Of a DNA stretch of 64,000 nucleotides, positions 25,072 through 34,090 are shown in pieces. Made by a program: the position numbers and the translations under genes. Position 1 is the stretch's first letter, and each line of letters starts with the position of its first letter. The DNA is from AV40 sp038230255 (GTDB lineage Bacteria; Verrucomicrobiota; Verrucomicrobiia; Chthoniobacterales; UBA10450): contig JBBRNP010000007.1 of NCBI GenBank assembly GCA_038230255.1, positions 124,001-188,000 of the forward strand. Reading direction: 5' to 3'. The notes below the pieces were generated by a model, which was not told the DNA's origin, searched no databases, and saw only the letters and a list, made by a program, of their open reading frames with translations.

Positions 25072-25132
25072 GGTTTGGAATCGCTAATTTGGTCTATCGC
25101 GCGCTGGATTTCCACATCGCTTCCATTGGGAT

Positions 25133-25219
25133 GGTGGATCGGCCGCTCCGCGGGCGATGCTAAATAAATGCGGCTGCGCCGCACAAATTAACATCGAGCA
25201 AGGGACTGCTCGATCCACC
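25133..25219. repeat. 87-bp element with GGTGGATCG inverted ends (copy 1)
   Basis: Ends GGTGGATCG and CGATCCACC. Inside are GCGGCTGCGCCGC and CGAGCAAGGGACTGCTCG hairpins. The 90-bp copy at 32073 is the same element in the opposite orientation. Confidence 0.85.
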
Positions 25220-25224
25220 CATGC

Positions 25225-25674
25225 TCAGGTTGCTTCCTCGCGTCCCGGGAAGAACCGGTGCCAGAGCCGGCCGATGGTGCGCTCTTCCTCGTTGCTCCAA
25301 GTGTAATGGCAATCCTGGCAATAAAATTCCTTGGGAATGATCTTCATCGCACAAAGGAGCCCGACCAAGGCCGGAGTCAGAAACTTCCGCGTCATTTGCG
25401 GATACTCGATGTTGGACGACCCGCACTGCGGGCAGCGAATAATGGCGGCGGCAACGTCCGGGTCGCTCGTTTCCCATTCGATCATTAAACTTTGGGCGCG
25501 TTCGAAATCGGCGTCGCCCACCATGACCTTGGCATTGGCCTTCGGGCGGGACATGAACGCGACCGCCTGAAGGTGGCCCTCATTATGAATGTCCGCGTTG
25601 ATGCCGGCCTCTTCGAAGCGCTGTTTGAGACGCTTCGCTTTGTCCGGCTCGTTAAATGTCGCGATCGTCACCAT
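25225..25674 (-). CDS. DUF2007-type domain with zinc ribbon
   Basis: 149 residues. The first 75 resemble the DUF2007 putative signal-transducing domain (TIATFNEPDKAKRLKQRFEE, then AGINADIHNEG and VMVGDADFERAQSLM). The rest carries two CxxC pairs (CPQCGSSNIEYP and CQDCHYTW), a zinc ribbon, separated by a hydrophobic stretch. Function unknown. A 42-base gap separates it from the DUF420 gene upstream. Confidence 0.78.
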   Translation of the reverse strand: MVTIATFNEPDKAKRLKQRFEEAGINADIHNEGHLQAVAFMSRPKANAKVMVGDADFERAQSLMIEWETSDPDVAAAIIRCPQCGSSNIEYPQMTRKFLTPALVGLLCAMKIIPKEFYCQDCHYTWSNEEERTIGRLWHRFFPGREEAT

Positions 25675-25716
25675 GGCTTATTCTGCCTTGCCGCTGCGTC
25701 TTTGAGCAAACATCAA

Positions 25717-26160
25717 CTACTGGCCAAGTGCAAGATTCGGCGGAGGGAACCAATGGTAGAGGATGAAGTAAACAAGGACACCAGTGACCGAAACATAGAG
25801 CCAGATCGGCATCGTCCAGCGGCCAATCCGCCGATGTCGATCCCAGCGGCGTTGAAAAGTAGGCACCAGGGTCACGATCACGAGCGGCAGGGTAACGAAC
25901 GCGAGCAGCACGTGGGTAATCAGAAGCGGGAAATAAATCCACGCGATCAAACCGGTGTAGCCGGAAGATTTTTCCCCGACGTGCACGTGATAGACGATGT
26001 AACCGACGAGGAAAGCAGTCGATGCGATCAGGGCAATGATCATGCACGGCACGTGGCGCTGCCAGACGTTGCGCCGGATCCAAAACCAGCCCGCCGCAAT
26101 GAAAATCGTGCTGGTCGCGTTCAGCGACGCATTGATCGCGGGCAAATCAGAAATCGTCAC
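25717..26160 (-). CDS. DUF420 membrane protein (CtaM-like)
   Basis: 147 residues from a GTG start, with four predicted membrane helices. Conserved histidines are in GYIVYHVHVGEK and LLITHVLLAF. DUF420 proteins (CtaM) help assemble haem-copper oxidases in Bacillus and Staphylococcus. A related role is plausible, but no oxidase gene is in the window. Confidence 0.83.
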   Translation of the reverse strand: MTISDLPAINASLNATSTIFIAAGWFWIRRNVWQRHVPCMIIALIASTAFLVGYIVYHVHVGEKSSGYTGLIAWIYFPLLITHVLLAFVTLPLVIVTLVPTFQRRWDRHRRIGRWTMPIWLYVSVTGVLVYFILYHWFPPPNLALGQ

Positions 26161-26162
26161 GC

Positions 26163-26258
26163 CACAGATTCACACAGGTGAGACACAGATGAAAGAGGCG
26201 CAGAGCTCACCTTGTAAAAATCGGTGTAAATCTGTGTTCATCTGTGGCTCTGTACCAC
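26163..26258. repeat. spacer repeat of CACAGAT / ATCTGTG type
   Basis: CACAGATTCACACAGGTGAG, AGACACAGATGAA, then reversed forms AAATCTGTGTTCATCTGTGG. An imperfect palindrome between divergent genes. Confidence 0.6.
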
Positions 26259-26265
26259 TTCGCTA

Positions 26266-28653
26266 ATGCCCACTATTACAGAGGAACCCAAGACCACTGA
26301 CGTCCCGCAAGATCGACAATCGCCGCTCGCGCATCCGCTGGCGCGTTCGATTTTGCAGCTGGCGATCGTTCTCGTCATCGCGGGCGCGATCAGCGGCGGA
26401 TGGTATCTGGCGCGGAAAGGCTTTGGGCACCAATGGCGCGCGCGGATCGTGGAGGAATTGCACCGGCGGGGTGTCGAAGCGTCGATCGGCCGGCTTACGC
26501 TCAATCCGTTTCGCGGACTGGTCGCGCGGAACGTCCGCATTTTCAGCTATCAAGATCGCACCCACACGCTCGCGTTCATCAGTGAAATCGTGCTCGATAT
26601 CAATTACGCCGCTTTCTTTCATCATCAGCCGTTTCTGAGCGCGCTCGATGTTCGTAACGCTGAGGTCACGCTCCCGCTGAAAGGCCCGCAGGGCAAAACC
26701 GAGCAGCCTCAGCTCAGAAGATTTCACGCTCACATTTATTTTCCGCCCGAACAAATCGTTGTCAGCCAGGCCGAAGGAATCTTTTGTGGCGTGCGCGTCT
26801 CTGCCACCGGTCAGTTGATCAAGCGTGCGGATTATCAGCCATCGCCGCCGCTGTCGGAAGAGGAGAGAGAAAAGCGAATGTCGATGGTGCGCCGGATCGG
26901 GGCGGAGCTGCAGCGATTCAGTTTTCCAAACGGTCCACCTTCATTGCAGGTGAAATTTAGCGGCGATCTCGCCCAGCTCGAAGACGCTCGCGCCGAAGCG
27001 ACGCTGCGGGGAAGCTTCCTCAAGCGAAAAGATTACGAGATCCGGGACTTTATTGCGTCGGCGGAGTGGAGTGATCAAACCCTCACCGTTTCGCGATGTG
27101 AATGGAACGATCGTTTGGGCGGCTTCGCCGCGACCGCAAACTGGAGCCGGCAAACTAACGCCGCAACTTTTCAAGCTCGTAGCAGCCTTGATCTCAAATC
27201 ATTGCTCGATGCGGCCGATGCTGGCGGCGTGTTGGCCGATGCCACCTTTAATTCTCCGGCGGTCATCGACGTTTCGGGTTCGGCGAATTTTGCCGGCGAG
27301 AAGCCGCAGCTGAAAGTGATCGGCCACGCCGCGGTCGACAATGTCGCTTACAAAAATTTGCCGCTCTCGGGATGCCGGATGGAATTCTCCTGGGACGGCG
27401 AGCGCACCTGGCTGCGCGATATCCGGATTCGACACCCGACCGGCGATCTTCACGCCGAAGTGTTCGAAGCGCCTAACGAATTCCGATTAAACATCGACGG
27501 GCCGCTGGCTCCGACCGAACTGCGGCCGTTCGTCTCGCCTGAGATCCAGGAATTTTTGGGAGAATGGGAATGCTCGCGCCCGCCGGTGATCCAGCTCGCT
27601 ATTCGCGGGAAGGATCGACAACCGGAAAGCTGGCAAGGCGACGGGAACATCGCGCTCGATCGCACCCGTTTTCGCGGTCAATGGATGAACAGCGCGACCT
27701 CCAAAGTGCACTTCGCAGACGGCGCGGTCACTTACGAAGATTTCCACGTCACGCGCGAGGAAGGCGTCGGCACCGGAAATTTTACCTACGACTTCGCCAA
27801 GCACGAAGTCCGAGTCTCGAACGTGAAAGCCAACGTTCGCCCAACCGAAGTAAGTTTTTGGATCGATGAGGATCTGCCGAAAAATGTCGCGCCTTATAAA
27901 TTTCGTCAGCCGCCGACAATCACGGCGAACGGCGTCTATCAATTTCACGGCGGCAAAGGCACGCGGCTTGAGATCAATGTCGATGCGCCGGCCGGGATGG
28001 ATTATGTTTTTTTAGGCAAGACTTTGCCCTTCCACAAAATCGCCGGGAAACTTCTTTTCACCAACGATCACCTTCAGATTGTCGATCTTCGCGGAAATCT
28101 TTTTTCAGGTAACGTCCGCGGTAGCGCGGATATTTCGCTGGCCCATGGCGATCCTCGGTATCGCGCGAAGCTTGCGGTCGACGCCGTGGATTTTCCGCGC
28201 CTGACCGATCTCTATTACAACTACAAGACCGCGCACGGCCAGCTCAACGGGACCTACGATTTCTCGGGTCTGGGCGATAACTCGCGGACAATGCAAGGCA
28301 GCGGCAAGATGAACGTGGCCAATGGCGACGTGTTTGCGATCCCGGTGTTCGGCCCGCTCTCCGGAATCTTAAATCTGGTGGTTCCGGGCTCCGGCTACAG
28401 CATCGCGCGCAATGCGACCGCCGATTTCACGGTCCAAAAAGGGGTCATTCACACCGACAATTTCGAGGTCGCGGGGGGACTTTTTTCCATGCTCGGCACT
28501 GGCGATATTCATTTCTTGGACGACAAACTCGATTTCGAGGTGCGAATCGATCCCAAAGGACCCGGCATATTACTGGCGCCGGTTTACAAACTTTTCGAAT
28601 ACAAAGGCGAGGGCAGCCTGAAAAATCCCGATTGGCACCCGAAAAGGTTTTAG
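26266..28653 (+). CDS. large AsmA-like envelope protein
   Basis: 795 residues. One N-terminal membrane segment (SILQLAIVLVIAGAISGGWY), then a long beta-rich periplasmic body, ending in an AsmA C-terminal type region (GSGKMNVANGDVFAIPVFGP, FTVQKGVIHTDNFEVAG, DFEVRIDPKGPGI). AsmA/TamB-type proteins form bridge-like structures for lipid movement between membranes. That role is inferred here. Divergent from the DUF420 gene. A second AsmA-like gene lies at 60563. Confidence 0.82.
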   Translation: MPTITEEPKTTDVPQDRQSPLAHPLARSILQLAIVLVIAGAISGGWYLARKGFGHQWRARIVEELHRRGVEASIGRLTLNPFRGLVARNVRIFSYQDRTHTLAFISEIVLDINYAAFFHHQPFLSALDVRNAEVTLPLKGPQGKTEQPQLRRFHAHIYFPPEQIVVSQAEGIFCGVRVSATGQLIKRADYQPSPPLSEEEREKRMSMVRRIGAELQRFSFPNGPPSLQVKFSGDLAQLEDARAEATLRGSFLKRKDYEIRDFIASAEWSDQTLTVSRCEWNDRLGGFAATANWSRQTNAATFQARSSLDLKSLLDAADAGGVLADATFNSPAVIDVSGSANFAGEKPQLKVIGHAAVDNVAYKNLPLSGCRMEFSWDGERTWLRDIRIRHPTGDLHAEVFEAPNEFRLNIDGPLAPTELRPFVSPEIQEFLGEWECSRPPVIQLAIRGKDRQPESWQGDGNIALDRTRFRGQWMNSATSKVHFADGAVTYEDFHVTREEGVGTGNFTYDFAKHEVRVSNVKANVRPTEVSFWIDEDLPKNVAPYKFRQPPTITANGVYQFHGGKGTRLEINVDAPAGMDYVFLGKTLPFHKIAGKLLFTNDHLQIVDLRGNLFSGNVRGSADISLAHGDPRYRAKLAVDAVDFPRLTDLYYNYKTAHGQLNGTYDFSGLGDNSRTMQGSGKMNVANGDVFAIPVFGPLSGILNLVVPGSGYSIARNATADFTVQKGVIHTDNFEVAGGLFSMLGTGDIHFLDDKLDFEVRIDPKGPGILLAPVYKLFEYKGEGSLKNPDWHPKRF

Positions 28654-28664
28654 CCTTCGATTCT

Positions 28665-28743
28665 TGTCATTCCGAGCGAAGTCGAGGAATCTCTCGCTGT
28701 TTCAGAAATATCTAGAGATGTCTCGACTCCGCTCGACATGACA
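28665..28743. repeat. ATGACA-ended palindromic repeat
   Basis: TGTCATTCCGAGCGAAGTCG, ATATCTAGAGATGTCTCG and CTCCGCTCGACATGACA. Same family as 17137 and 20653. It lies between the AsmA-like gene and the ATP-grasp gene. Confidence 0.8.
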
Positions 28744-28751
28744 ATTCCACA

Positions 28752-29717
28752 ATGAAAAAAATCGGAATCCTATTTGGCCAGGAACACAGTTTCCCGCCGG
28801 CATTTGTCGAGCGGGTGAATCAAAAGACCGGTGGCCGCGATATCGTGGCGGAGTTCGTCAAGATCGACAAAGTGATTCAAGGCGAACCGTGCGGTTACGA
28901 CGTCGTGATCGACCGCATTTCGCAGGACGTCCCGTTTTATCGCGCCTGGCTGAAGAATGCGGCGCTCACCGGGACCGCGGTGGTGAACAATCCCTTTTGG
29001 TGGAGCGCGGACGAAAAGTTTTTCAACAATGCGCTTGCCACGAAAATCGGCGTGGCCGTTCCGCGGACGGTCTTGCTCCCATCAAATCAACCGCCCACCG
29101 ACACCAACGATAAATCATTTCGCAATCTGGAATATCCGCTGAACTGGGAAGCGATTTTCAGCTACGTCGGTTGGCCGGCGTTTTTCAAACCGTTCGCGGG
29201 CGGCGGCTGGAAAAACGTTTATCGATTGCACAACCCGGAAGAATTTTACCGGGCCTACAACGAGACTGGTCAGCTGGTGATGATGTTGCAGGAGGAAGTG
29301 AAGTTCGACATGTACTTCCGCTGCTACTCGATTGATCAGCGCCATGTTCGGGTCATGCCCTACGAACCGCGGCATCCGTATCATTTGCGGTACCAAACCG
29401 AATGGCAGACTCCGCCCGAAGTTTTGCAGAAAGTCGAACAAGGCGTGCTGACGCTGAATCAATATCTCGGCTACGACTTGAACACGGTTGAGTTTGCGAT
29501 TCGCGACGGCGTTCCGGTCGCGATCGACTTTTGTAATCCAGCGCCGGATGCCGAGGCCGCCAATGTCGGTGAGGGAAATTTTGAGTGGGTGGTGGAAGCT
29601 GTTTCCGAAATGGCCATCCGCAAAGCGCGCGAACACGTTCCCGGCCGGGACAATTTGAGCTGGGGAAAGTTTCTCCAGGCTGCCGTGACCAAACGTTCGT
29701 TAAGCGAACTCGCCTAA
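28752..29717 (+). CDS. ATP-grasp ligase, first gene of a putative amide/peptide ligase cluster
   Basis: 321 residues starting MKKIGILFGQEHSFPPAFVE. ATP-grasp layout: pre-ATP-grasp fold, nucleotide-binding lysine in WPAFFKPFAGGGWKNVY, then LMLQ-type region (VMMLQEEVKFDMYFRCYS) and metal ligands in VEFAIRDGVPVAIDFCNPAP. The enzyme should activate a carboxylate as acyl-phosphate and join it to an amine. Substrates unknown. The next genes, a YbdK-type ligase, an M29 peptidase and another ATP-grasp-like protein, run in the same direction. The stop codon overlaps an AAGATCGACA motif. Confidence 0.85.
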   Translation: MKKIGILFGQEHSFPPAFVERVNQKTGGRDIVAEFVKIDKVIQGEPCGYDVVIDRISQDVPFYRAWLKNAALTGTAVVNNPFWWSADEKFFNNALATKIGVAVPRTVLLPSNQPPTDTNDKSFRNLEYPLNWEAIFSYVGWPAFFKPFAGGGWKNVYRLHNPEEFYRAYNETGQLVMMLQEEVKFDMYFRCYSIDQRHVRVMPYEPRHPYHLRYQTEWQTPPEVLQKVEQGVLTLNQYLGYDLNTVEFAIRDGVPVAIDFCNPAPDAEAANVGEGNFEWVVEAVSEMAIRKAREHVPGRDNLSWGKFLQAAVTKRSLSELA

Positions 29718-29738
29718 GATCGACAATCCCTTTCGATT

Positions 29739-29847
29739 GTCATCCTGAGCGCAAGCGAAGGATCTCTCACAAGCTCGAGCGTCACGCATAAAGGTTTGTG
29801 TGATCCATCGGTCTATGTGAGATCCCTCGCTCCGCTCGGGATGACAC
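29739..29847. repeat. palindromic TCATCCTGAGCG...GGGATGAC spacer repeat
   Basis: Left arm GTCATCCTGAGCGCAAGCGA then AGGATCTC, right arm GATCCCTCGCTCCGCTCGGG then ATGAC. A relative of the ATGACA family, with an unrelated middle. Confidence 0.75.
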
Positions 29848-29879
29848 CGGCTTAGTTTTGGCGGACACTTTCTCGGCAA

Positions 29880-31010
29880 ATGAGCAAGAAGGACCACACT
29901 TACACCCTCGGCATCGAAGAGGAGTTCGCGATTGTCGATCCGCAGACGCGCGAACTGAGGTCGCATATTCAAGAAATCCTCGAGTGTGGGAAAGTTATTC
30001 TTAAAGAGCAGATCAAACCCGAGATGCATCAATCGATGGTGGAGCTTGGCACCGAGATTTGCAATTCGATTGAGCACGCGCGCGAGCACGTCATTGAGCT
30101 GCGGAGTAAACTGGCTGAGCTGGCCGGCCGCAGCGGATTGAAAATCGCCTCGGTCGGGACGCATCCATTTTCGCATTGGCGCGACCAACTCATTACCGAA
30201 GGCGAGCGTTACCAGGAAATTGTGCGTGATATGCAATCGCTCGCGCGGGCGAATCTTATCTTTGGATTGCACGTCCACGTTGGAATCCCAGACCGCGAAA
30301 CGGCGATTCACGTGATGAATCAGACCCGCTATTTCTTGCCGCACGTTTACGCGCTCTCGGTCAACTCGCCGTTTTGGGTCGGGCAGGATACCGGTCTGAA
30401 AGGTTACCGGTTGAAAGTGTTCGAGCGTTTTCCGCGCACCGGAATTCCGGACGCATTCGAATCGCTCTCGGAATACGAAGATTACTGCAAGCTCCTGGTG
30501 AAAACCGGTTGCATCGATAATCCCAAAAAAATCTGGTGGGACATTCGGCTCCATCCGTTTTTCGATACACTCGAAGTGCGCGTGTGCGATGCGCAATCGC
30601 GCGTGGACGACACTCTCGCGATCGCAGCCTTGCTCCAGGCGGTCATCTCTAAACTCTTCAAGTTGCTTCGGCAGAACACGACCTTCCGCGTTTATCGGCG
30701 TCGCCTGCTTGATGAAAATCGATGGCGCGCGACCCGTTACGGAATCGACGGCAAACTGATCGATTTTGGTCGGGAAGAGGAAGTGGAGACGCGCAGCTTG
30801 TTAAACGAACTGCTCGAATTTGTTTCGAGTGAAGTGAAAGAACTCGGCAGCGAGCGCGAGATGGCGCACATCGAACGGATCATGCGCGAAGGCACTGGCG
30901 CGGATCGACAACTTGCTGCTTATGGGCGGACGCAAGACATGAAAGCAGTGGTCGACCAAATCGTGGCCGAGACTTACGAGGGTCTAAGCGTGGATGGATC
31001 GACAACTTGA
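29880..31010 (+). CDS. YbdK-type carboxylate-amine ligase (GCS2 family)
   Basis: 376 residues. Family signature TLGIEEEFAIVDPQTREL near the N-terminus, then GTHPFSHWRDQLIT, LIFGLHVHVGIPD, and the active-site region WWDIRLHPFFDTLEVRVCDA. GCS2-type enzymes join an amino group to a glutamate gamma-carboxylate or another acid using ATP (weak gamma-glutamyl-cysteine ligase activity is known for YbdK). Second gene of the ligase cluster. No membrane segments. Confidence 0.92.
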   Translation: MSKKDHTYTLGIEEEFAIVDPQTRELRSHIQEILECGKVILKEQIKPEMHQSMVELGTEICNSIEHAREHVIELRSKLAELAGRSGLKIASVGTHPFSHWRDQLITEGERYQEIVRDMQSLARANLIFGLHVHVGIPDRETAIHVMNQTRYFLPHVYALSVNSPFWVGQDTGLKGYRLKVFERFPRTGIPDAFESLSEYEDYCKLLVKTGCIDNPKKIWWDIRLHPFFDTLEVRVCDAQSRVDDTLAIAALLQAVISKLFKLLRQNTTFRVYRRRLLDENRWRATRYGIDGKLIDFGREEEVETRSLLNELLEFVSSEVKELGSEREMAHIERIMREGTGADRQLAAYGRTQDMKAVVDQIVAETYEGLSVDGSTT

Positions 31011-31052
31011 TTGCCGACACTAAATTTCTGTTTAATCCTGAACGCTTCCACA

Positions 31053-32072
31053 ATGCCTGACCGTTCGACCATCGATACGATTGACGCCGAGCTCGCGCCC
31101 GGAGCGCGCAATGCGATTAGCGTTTGCCTTCAGTTGAGGCCCGAAGAGCGGGTGACGATTATTACGGACGAAGCAACCGCTGATATCGCAGCAGCGTTGC
31201 GAGCTGAAGTCGAAGCAATCGATTCCGAACACTCGGTTTTCGTTTTGGAAAACTGCGCGTCGCGCCCGCTCACGGCGATGCCGCGTGAGATTTTGGACGA
31301 TCTTGCGCGATCACAAGTTTCGATCTTTTGCGCGCAAAGTCAGCCGGGCGAGCTCGGCTCGCGCATGCAGATGAGCGACGTCGTGAACAAGCATCACATC
31401 CGTCATGGCCATATGGTGAACATCAACCGCCAGATCATGCTGGAAGGCATGCGCGCTGATTTCCGCCAAGTGGATGCGCTCAGTCGCAGATTGATCGAAC
31501 GCGCGCGCCATGCGGAGCGCATTACTTGCCGCACACCGCGCGGCACCGACTTTGAAGGAGAGTTCTCGTCAAAGCTAAAATGGCTGAAAACGAGCGGCAT
31601 CATCACGCCTGAAAAATGGGGCAATTTGCCCGGCGGAGAAATTTTCACCGCTCCGGCAAACAGCAACGGCACGTTCGTGGTGGACGGGGTGGTGGGTGAT
31701 TATCTCTGCAGCAAGTACGGCGATCTTCGCGGCGCGCCGCTCACGATCGATGTGAAAGACAATCGCATTGTCGATCTTCGCTGCGAAAACAAAGAGTTAC
31801 TGGAAGAGTTTCGCGCTTACACGAGCACGGATGAGAACAGCAATCGCGTTGGCGAATTTGCCATCGGCACGAACACCGCTTTAACGCGTGTCATCGGCAA
31901 CATTTTGCAGGACGAAAAAATCCCCGGCGTTCACATCGCCTTCGGGCATCCCTACTCCGAGCACACCGGCGCTGATTGGGTGTCGAAAACGCACATCGAC
32001 TGCGTCGGCCGTGATTTCGACATCTGGTTCGACAACGAACAGGTGATGCGCGCCGGAAAGTTCCTGATTTGA
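31053..32072 (+). CDS. M29-type aminopeptidase
   Basis: 339 residues from ATG 31053; an in-frame start at 31011 adds only 14 unlikely residues. Pattern fits the thermophilic aminopeptidase (M29/AmpS) family: NAISVCLQLRPEERVTII, the metal-site Glu/His positions in GEFAIGTNTAL, and IAFGHPYSEHTGADWVSKTH followed by D. A two-metal exopeptidase acting in the cytoplasm. Placed between two ligase genes, it may trim or recycle the product; that is an inference from position. Confidence 0.83.
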   Translation: MPDRSTIDTIDAELAPGARNAISVCLQLRPEERVTIITDEATADIAAALRAEVEAIDSEHSVFVLENCASRPLTAMPREILDDLARSQVSIFCAQSQPGELGSRMQMSDVVNKHHIRHGHMVNINRQIMLEGMRADFRQVDALSRRLIERARHAERITCRTPRGTDFEGEFSSKLKWLKTSGIITPEKWGNLPGGEIFTAPANSNGTFVVDGVVGDYLCSKYGDLRGAPLTIDVKDNRIVDLRCENKELLEEFRAYTSTDENSNRVGEFAIGTNTALTRVIGNILQDEKIPGVHIAFGHPYSEHTGADWVSKTHIDCVGRDFDIWFDNEQVMRAGKFLI

Positions 32073-32162
32073 GGTGGATCGAGCAGTCCCTTGCTCGATG
32101 TTAAAGTAATGTCGGCGAAGCCGAGTAGAATTAGCATCGCCCGACGGAGCGGCCGATCCACC
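32073..32162. repeat. 90-bp element with GGTGGATCG inverted ends (copy 2)
   Basis: Reverse orientation of the 25133 element. Arms and the CGAGCA...TGCTCG hairpin are conserved, while the middle hairpin has changed (CGGCTTCGCCG). It begins right at the stop of the aminopeptidase gene and ends four bases before the next start. Confidence 0.85.
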
Positions 32163-32166
32163 TGAA

Positions 32167-33354
32167 ATGCATCCAGAACTCCGCGCGCGATTTAACGCTG
32201 ATTTCACGCCGGAAAAATATGCGGCGCTGTTGCGCTGCGTAAATGAATCAACGAAATGGCCAGCCGATTTTCGAATTTCGGAGACGCCGATTTTCCTGAC
32301 CCGCGAATTTACCGACGAAGCGGTTTATGCCGCGAATGAGATCGCGGCCCAAACCCAAACGCCGGAGTTTGCGATGCATTCGGCGTCCGCGATCCCGCCC
32401 GGGTTGGAAGTACCTAACGAATCCGAGCATCCCGAATTTCTGATTGTCGATCTTGCGGTTTGTGACGATGGCCATCGCTTGGTCCCACGGCTGATCGAGC
32501 TCCAAGCCTTTCCGAGCTTGTTCGCCTTTCAGTTCTTATTGCTCGGTTGCATGCGCAAAGCATATCCGGCGATTCCGCGAGACTGGACCTCGTCGTTCGG
32601 CGGAATCAAAGACGAGCAATACATCGACATTCTACGCCGGACGATTCTCGCCGATTCGAAACCGGAGAATGTGATTTTGCTCGAGATCGAGCCGGAGAAA
32701 CAAAAAACCCGGATTGATTTCGCTGCAACTGAGCTGCTTCTGGGGATTCGGTCTGTTTGCGTGACGAAAATTGAAAAACGCGGGCAACAGTTATTTTACG
32801 ATCGCGATGGGACCGAGACGCGGATCGAGCGGATCTACAATCGCGTCATCTTCGACGAACTCGAGCGCCGTCCCGATGTGAAACTGCAATTCAGTTTTCA
32901 GGACGAGCTCGATCTCGCATGGATCCCGCATCCGAATTGGTACTACCGCATCAGCAAACATTCGCTGCCGTTTATCAAGACGGCGCATACCGCGCCGGCT
33001 TTTTTCGCGGACGAATTTCCCGGCGACGAAAAGATCGACAACTATGTTTTGAAGCCGCTTTACTCATTTGCCGGGCTCGGTGTTGAGATGGATCCGACGC
33101 TTGAGAAACTTTCACGCCTGACCAATCCGCATCAATGGATCCTGCAAAAGAAGGTCGAGTATGCCTCGTTTGTGCAGACCATCGAGGGTCCAAAATCGAA
33201 GGCGGAACTGCGAATGATGTTCGTCTGGTCGGAACAAGGCGAGCCGGTCCTGGTCAACAATCTTGTTCGGATGAGTCAGGGAAAAATGATGGGCGTCAAT
33301 TTTAACAAGGACAAAACCTGGGTCGGCTCCAGCATCGCGTTGCACGACCAATAA
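32167..33354 (+). CDS. ATP-grasp-like protein, last gene of the ligase cluster
   Basis: 395 residues with no clear named family. The C-terminal half has ATP-grasp-like elements: NYVLKPLYSFAGLGVEMD (lysine and glycine-rich loop), QWILQKKVEYASFV (hinge), ELRMMFVW and VLVNNLVRMSQGKMMGVNFN. The N-terminal half (FLIVDLAVCDDGHRLVPRLI, ELQAFPSLFAFQ) might be the pre-ATP-grasp domain. It starts after a repeat element. The ligase role is inferred from these motifs and the neighbours. Confidence 0.72.
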   Translation: MHPELRARFNADFTPEKYAALLRCVNESTKWPADFRISETPIFLTREFTDEAVYAANEIAAQTQTPEFAMHSASAIPPGLEVPNESEHPEFLIVDLAVCDDGHRLVPRLIELQAFPSLFAFQFLLLGCMRKAYPAIPRDWTSSFGGIKDEQYIDILRRTILADSKPENVILLEIEPEKQKTRIDFAATELLLGIRSVCVTKIEKRGQQLFYDRDGTETRIERIYNRVIFDELERRPDVKLQFSFQDELDLAWIPHPNWYYRISKHSLPFIKTAHTAPAFFADEFPGDEKIDNYVLKPLYSFAGLGVEMDPTLEKLSRLTNPHQWILQKKVEYASFVQTIEGPKSKAELRMMFVWSEQGEPVLVNNLVRMSQGKMMGVNFNKDKTWVGSSIALHDQ

Positions 33355-33361
33355 CGTCGCA

Positions 33362-33808
33362 CTAAATCAGTCGAGTTTTGATGTTGATCTCGGAAGTGAG
33401 CGTCTGATGAACCGGACACTTGCCTGCGACTTCGATAAGTTTGGCGCGCTGTTCATCGGTCAGCGAGCCGGCGAGCTGAATGTCGAGCTCGATCCGATCG
33501 ATCTTTCCCTCTTTCGTGTCGCACTCCTCGCAGTCGGCCGCGTGGATCTTCGAATGTCGGAGTGAAACGGTAATATTTTCGAGCGGCCAGCGCCGTTTCC
33601 GTGCATAAAAGCCGATTGTCATCGACGTGCATGAGCCGAGAGCGGCGAGCAAAAGATCGTAAGGCGTAGGACCGGTATCGGTGCCGCCGTACGAGACAGG
33701 TTCGTCGGCATAGAGTTCGTGAGAATCGATCTTCACTTCCTGGGCGAAGCCGGCGGCGTTGCCGTGAACAATCACGTGCGCTGGTTCTGCTTGTTCGGTT
33801 GTTGCCAT
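33362..33808 (-). CDS. OsmC/Ohr-family peroxide-reducing protein
   Basis: 148 residues. The two redox cysteines are in ALGSCTSMTIGFYA and GKCPVHQTL. Family landmarks are SYGGTDTGPTPYDLLLAAL and the catalytic Arg/Glu region. An extra CEECDT segment is unusual and could bind metal or form a second disulfide. These proteins reduce organic hydroperoxides using thiols. Convergent with the ligase cluster, eight bases from its last stop. Confidence 0.88.
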   Translation of the reverse strand: MATTEQAEPAHVIVHGNAAGFAQEVKIDSHELYADEPVSYGGTDTGPTPYDLLLAALGSCTSMTIGFYARKRRWPLENITVSLRHSKIHAADCEECDTKEGKIDRIELDIQLAGSLTDEQRAKLIEVAGKCPVHQTLTSEINIKTRLI

Positions 33809-33811
33809 AGT

Positions 33812-34081
33812 TCAATGGTCCTTACGTTTCATGAGTTCTACGACTTCCGCGGAAGTGCGCACCGGAATAATTTCGAACTCCATTAAATCTTTCCAGTTGT
33901 CGATCCAGCGCTCGAGCAGAACGAAATCTTCCGTCTCCATGATTTGCCAGCAGGTTTTGAGATTGTGATCGATCCAGCTCGAAACGTAATTCAAGCCTTC
34001 CGGCATCATCCGGCCCTTCTCGCTCAATCGCTGGTAAATGGCGGGCGCGTCTTTGAACCGCTCGATCACCAGGTAGTGCAT
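33812..34081 (-). CDS. DUF3303 small protein
   Basis: 89 residues, soluble: MHYLVIERFKDAPAIYQRLS and WIDHNLKTCWQIMETEDF then LLERWIDNWKDLMEFEI. A dimeric alpha/beta-barrel-like small protein of the DUF3303 family. Function unknown. Three bases upstream of the OsmC gene and nine bases downstream of the GNAT gene, so one transcript is likely. Confidence 0.8.
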   Translation of the reverse strand: MHYLVIERFKDAPAIYQRLSEKGRMMPEGLNYVSSWIDHNLKTCWQIMETEDFVLLERWIDNWKDLMEFEIIPVRTSAEVVELMKRKDH

Positions 34082-34090
34082 GACGCAAAA

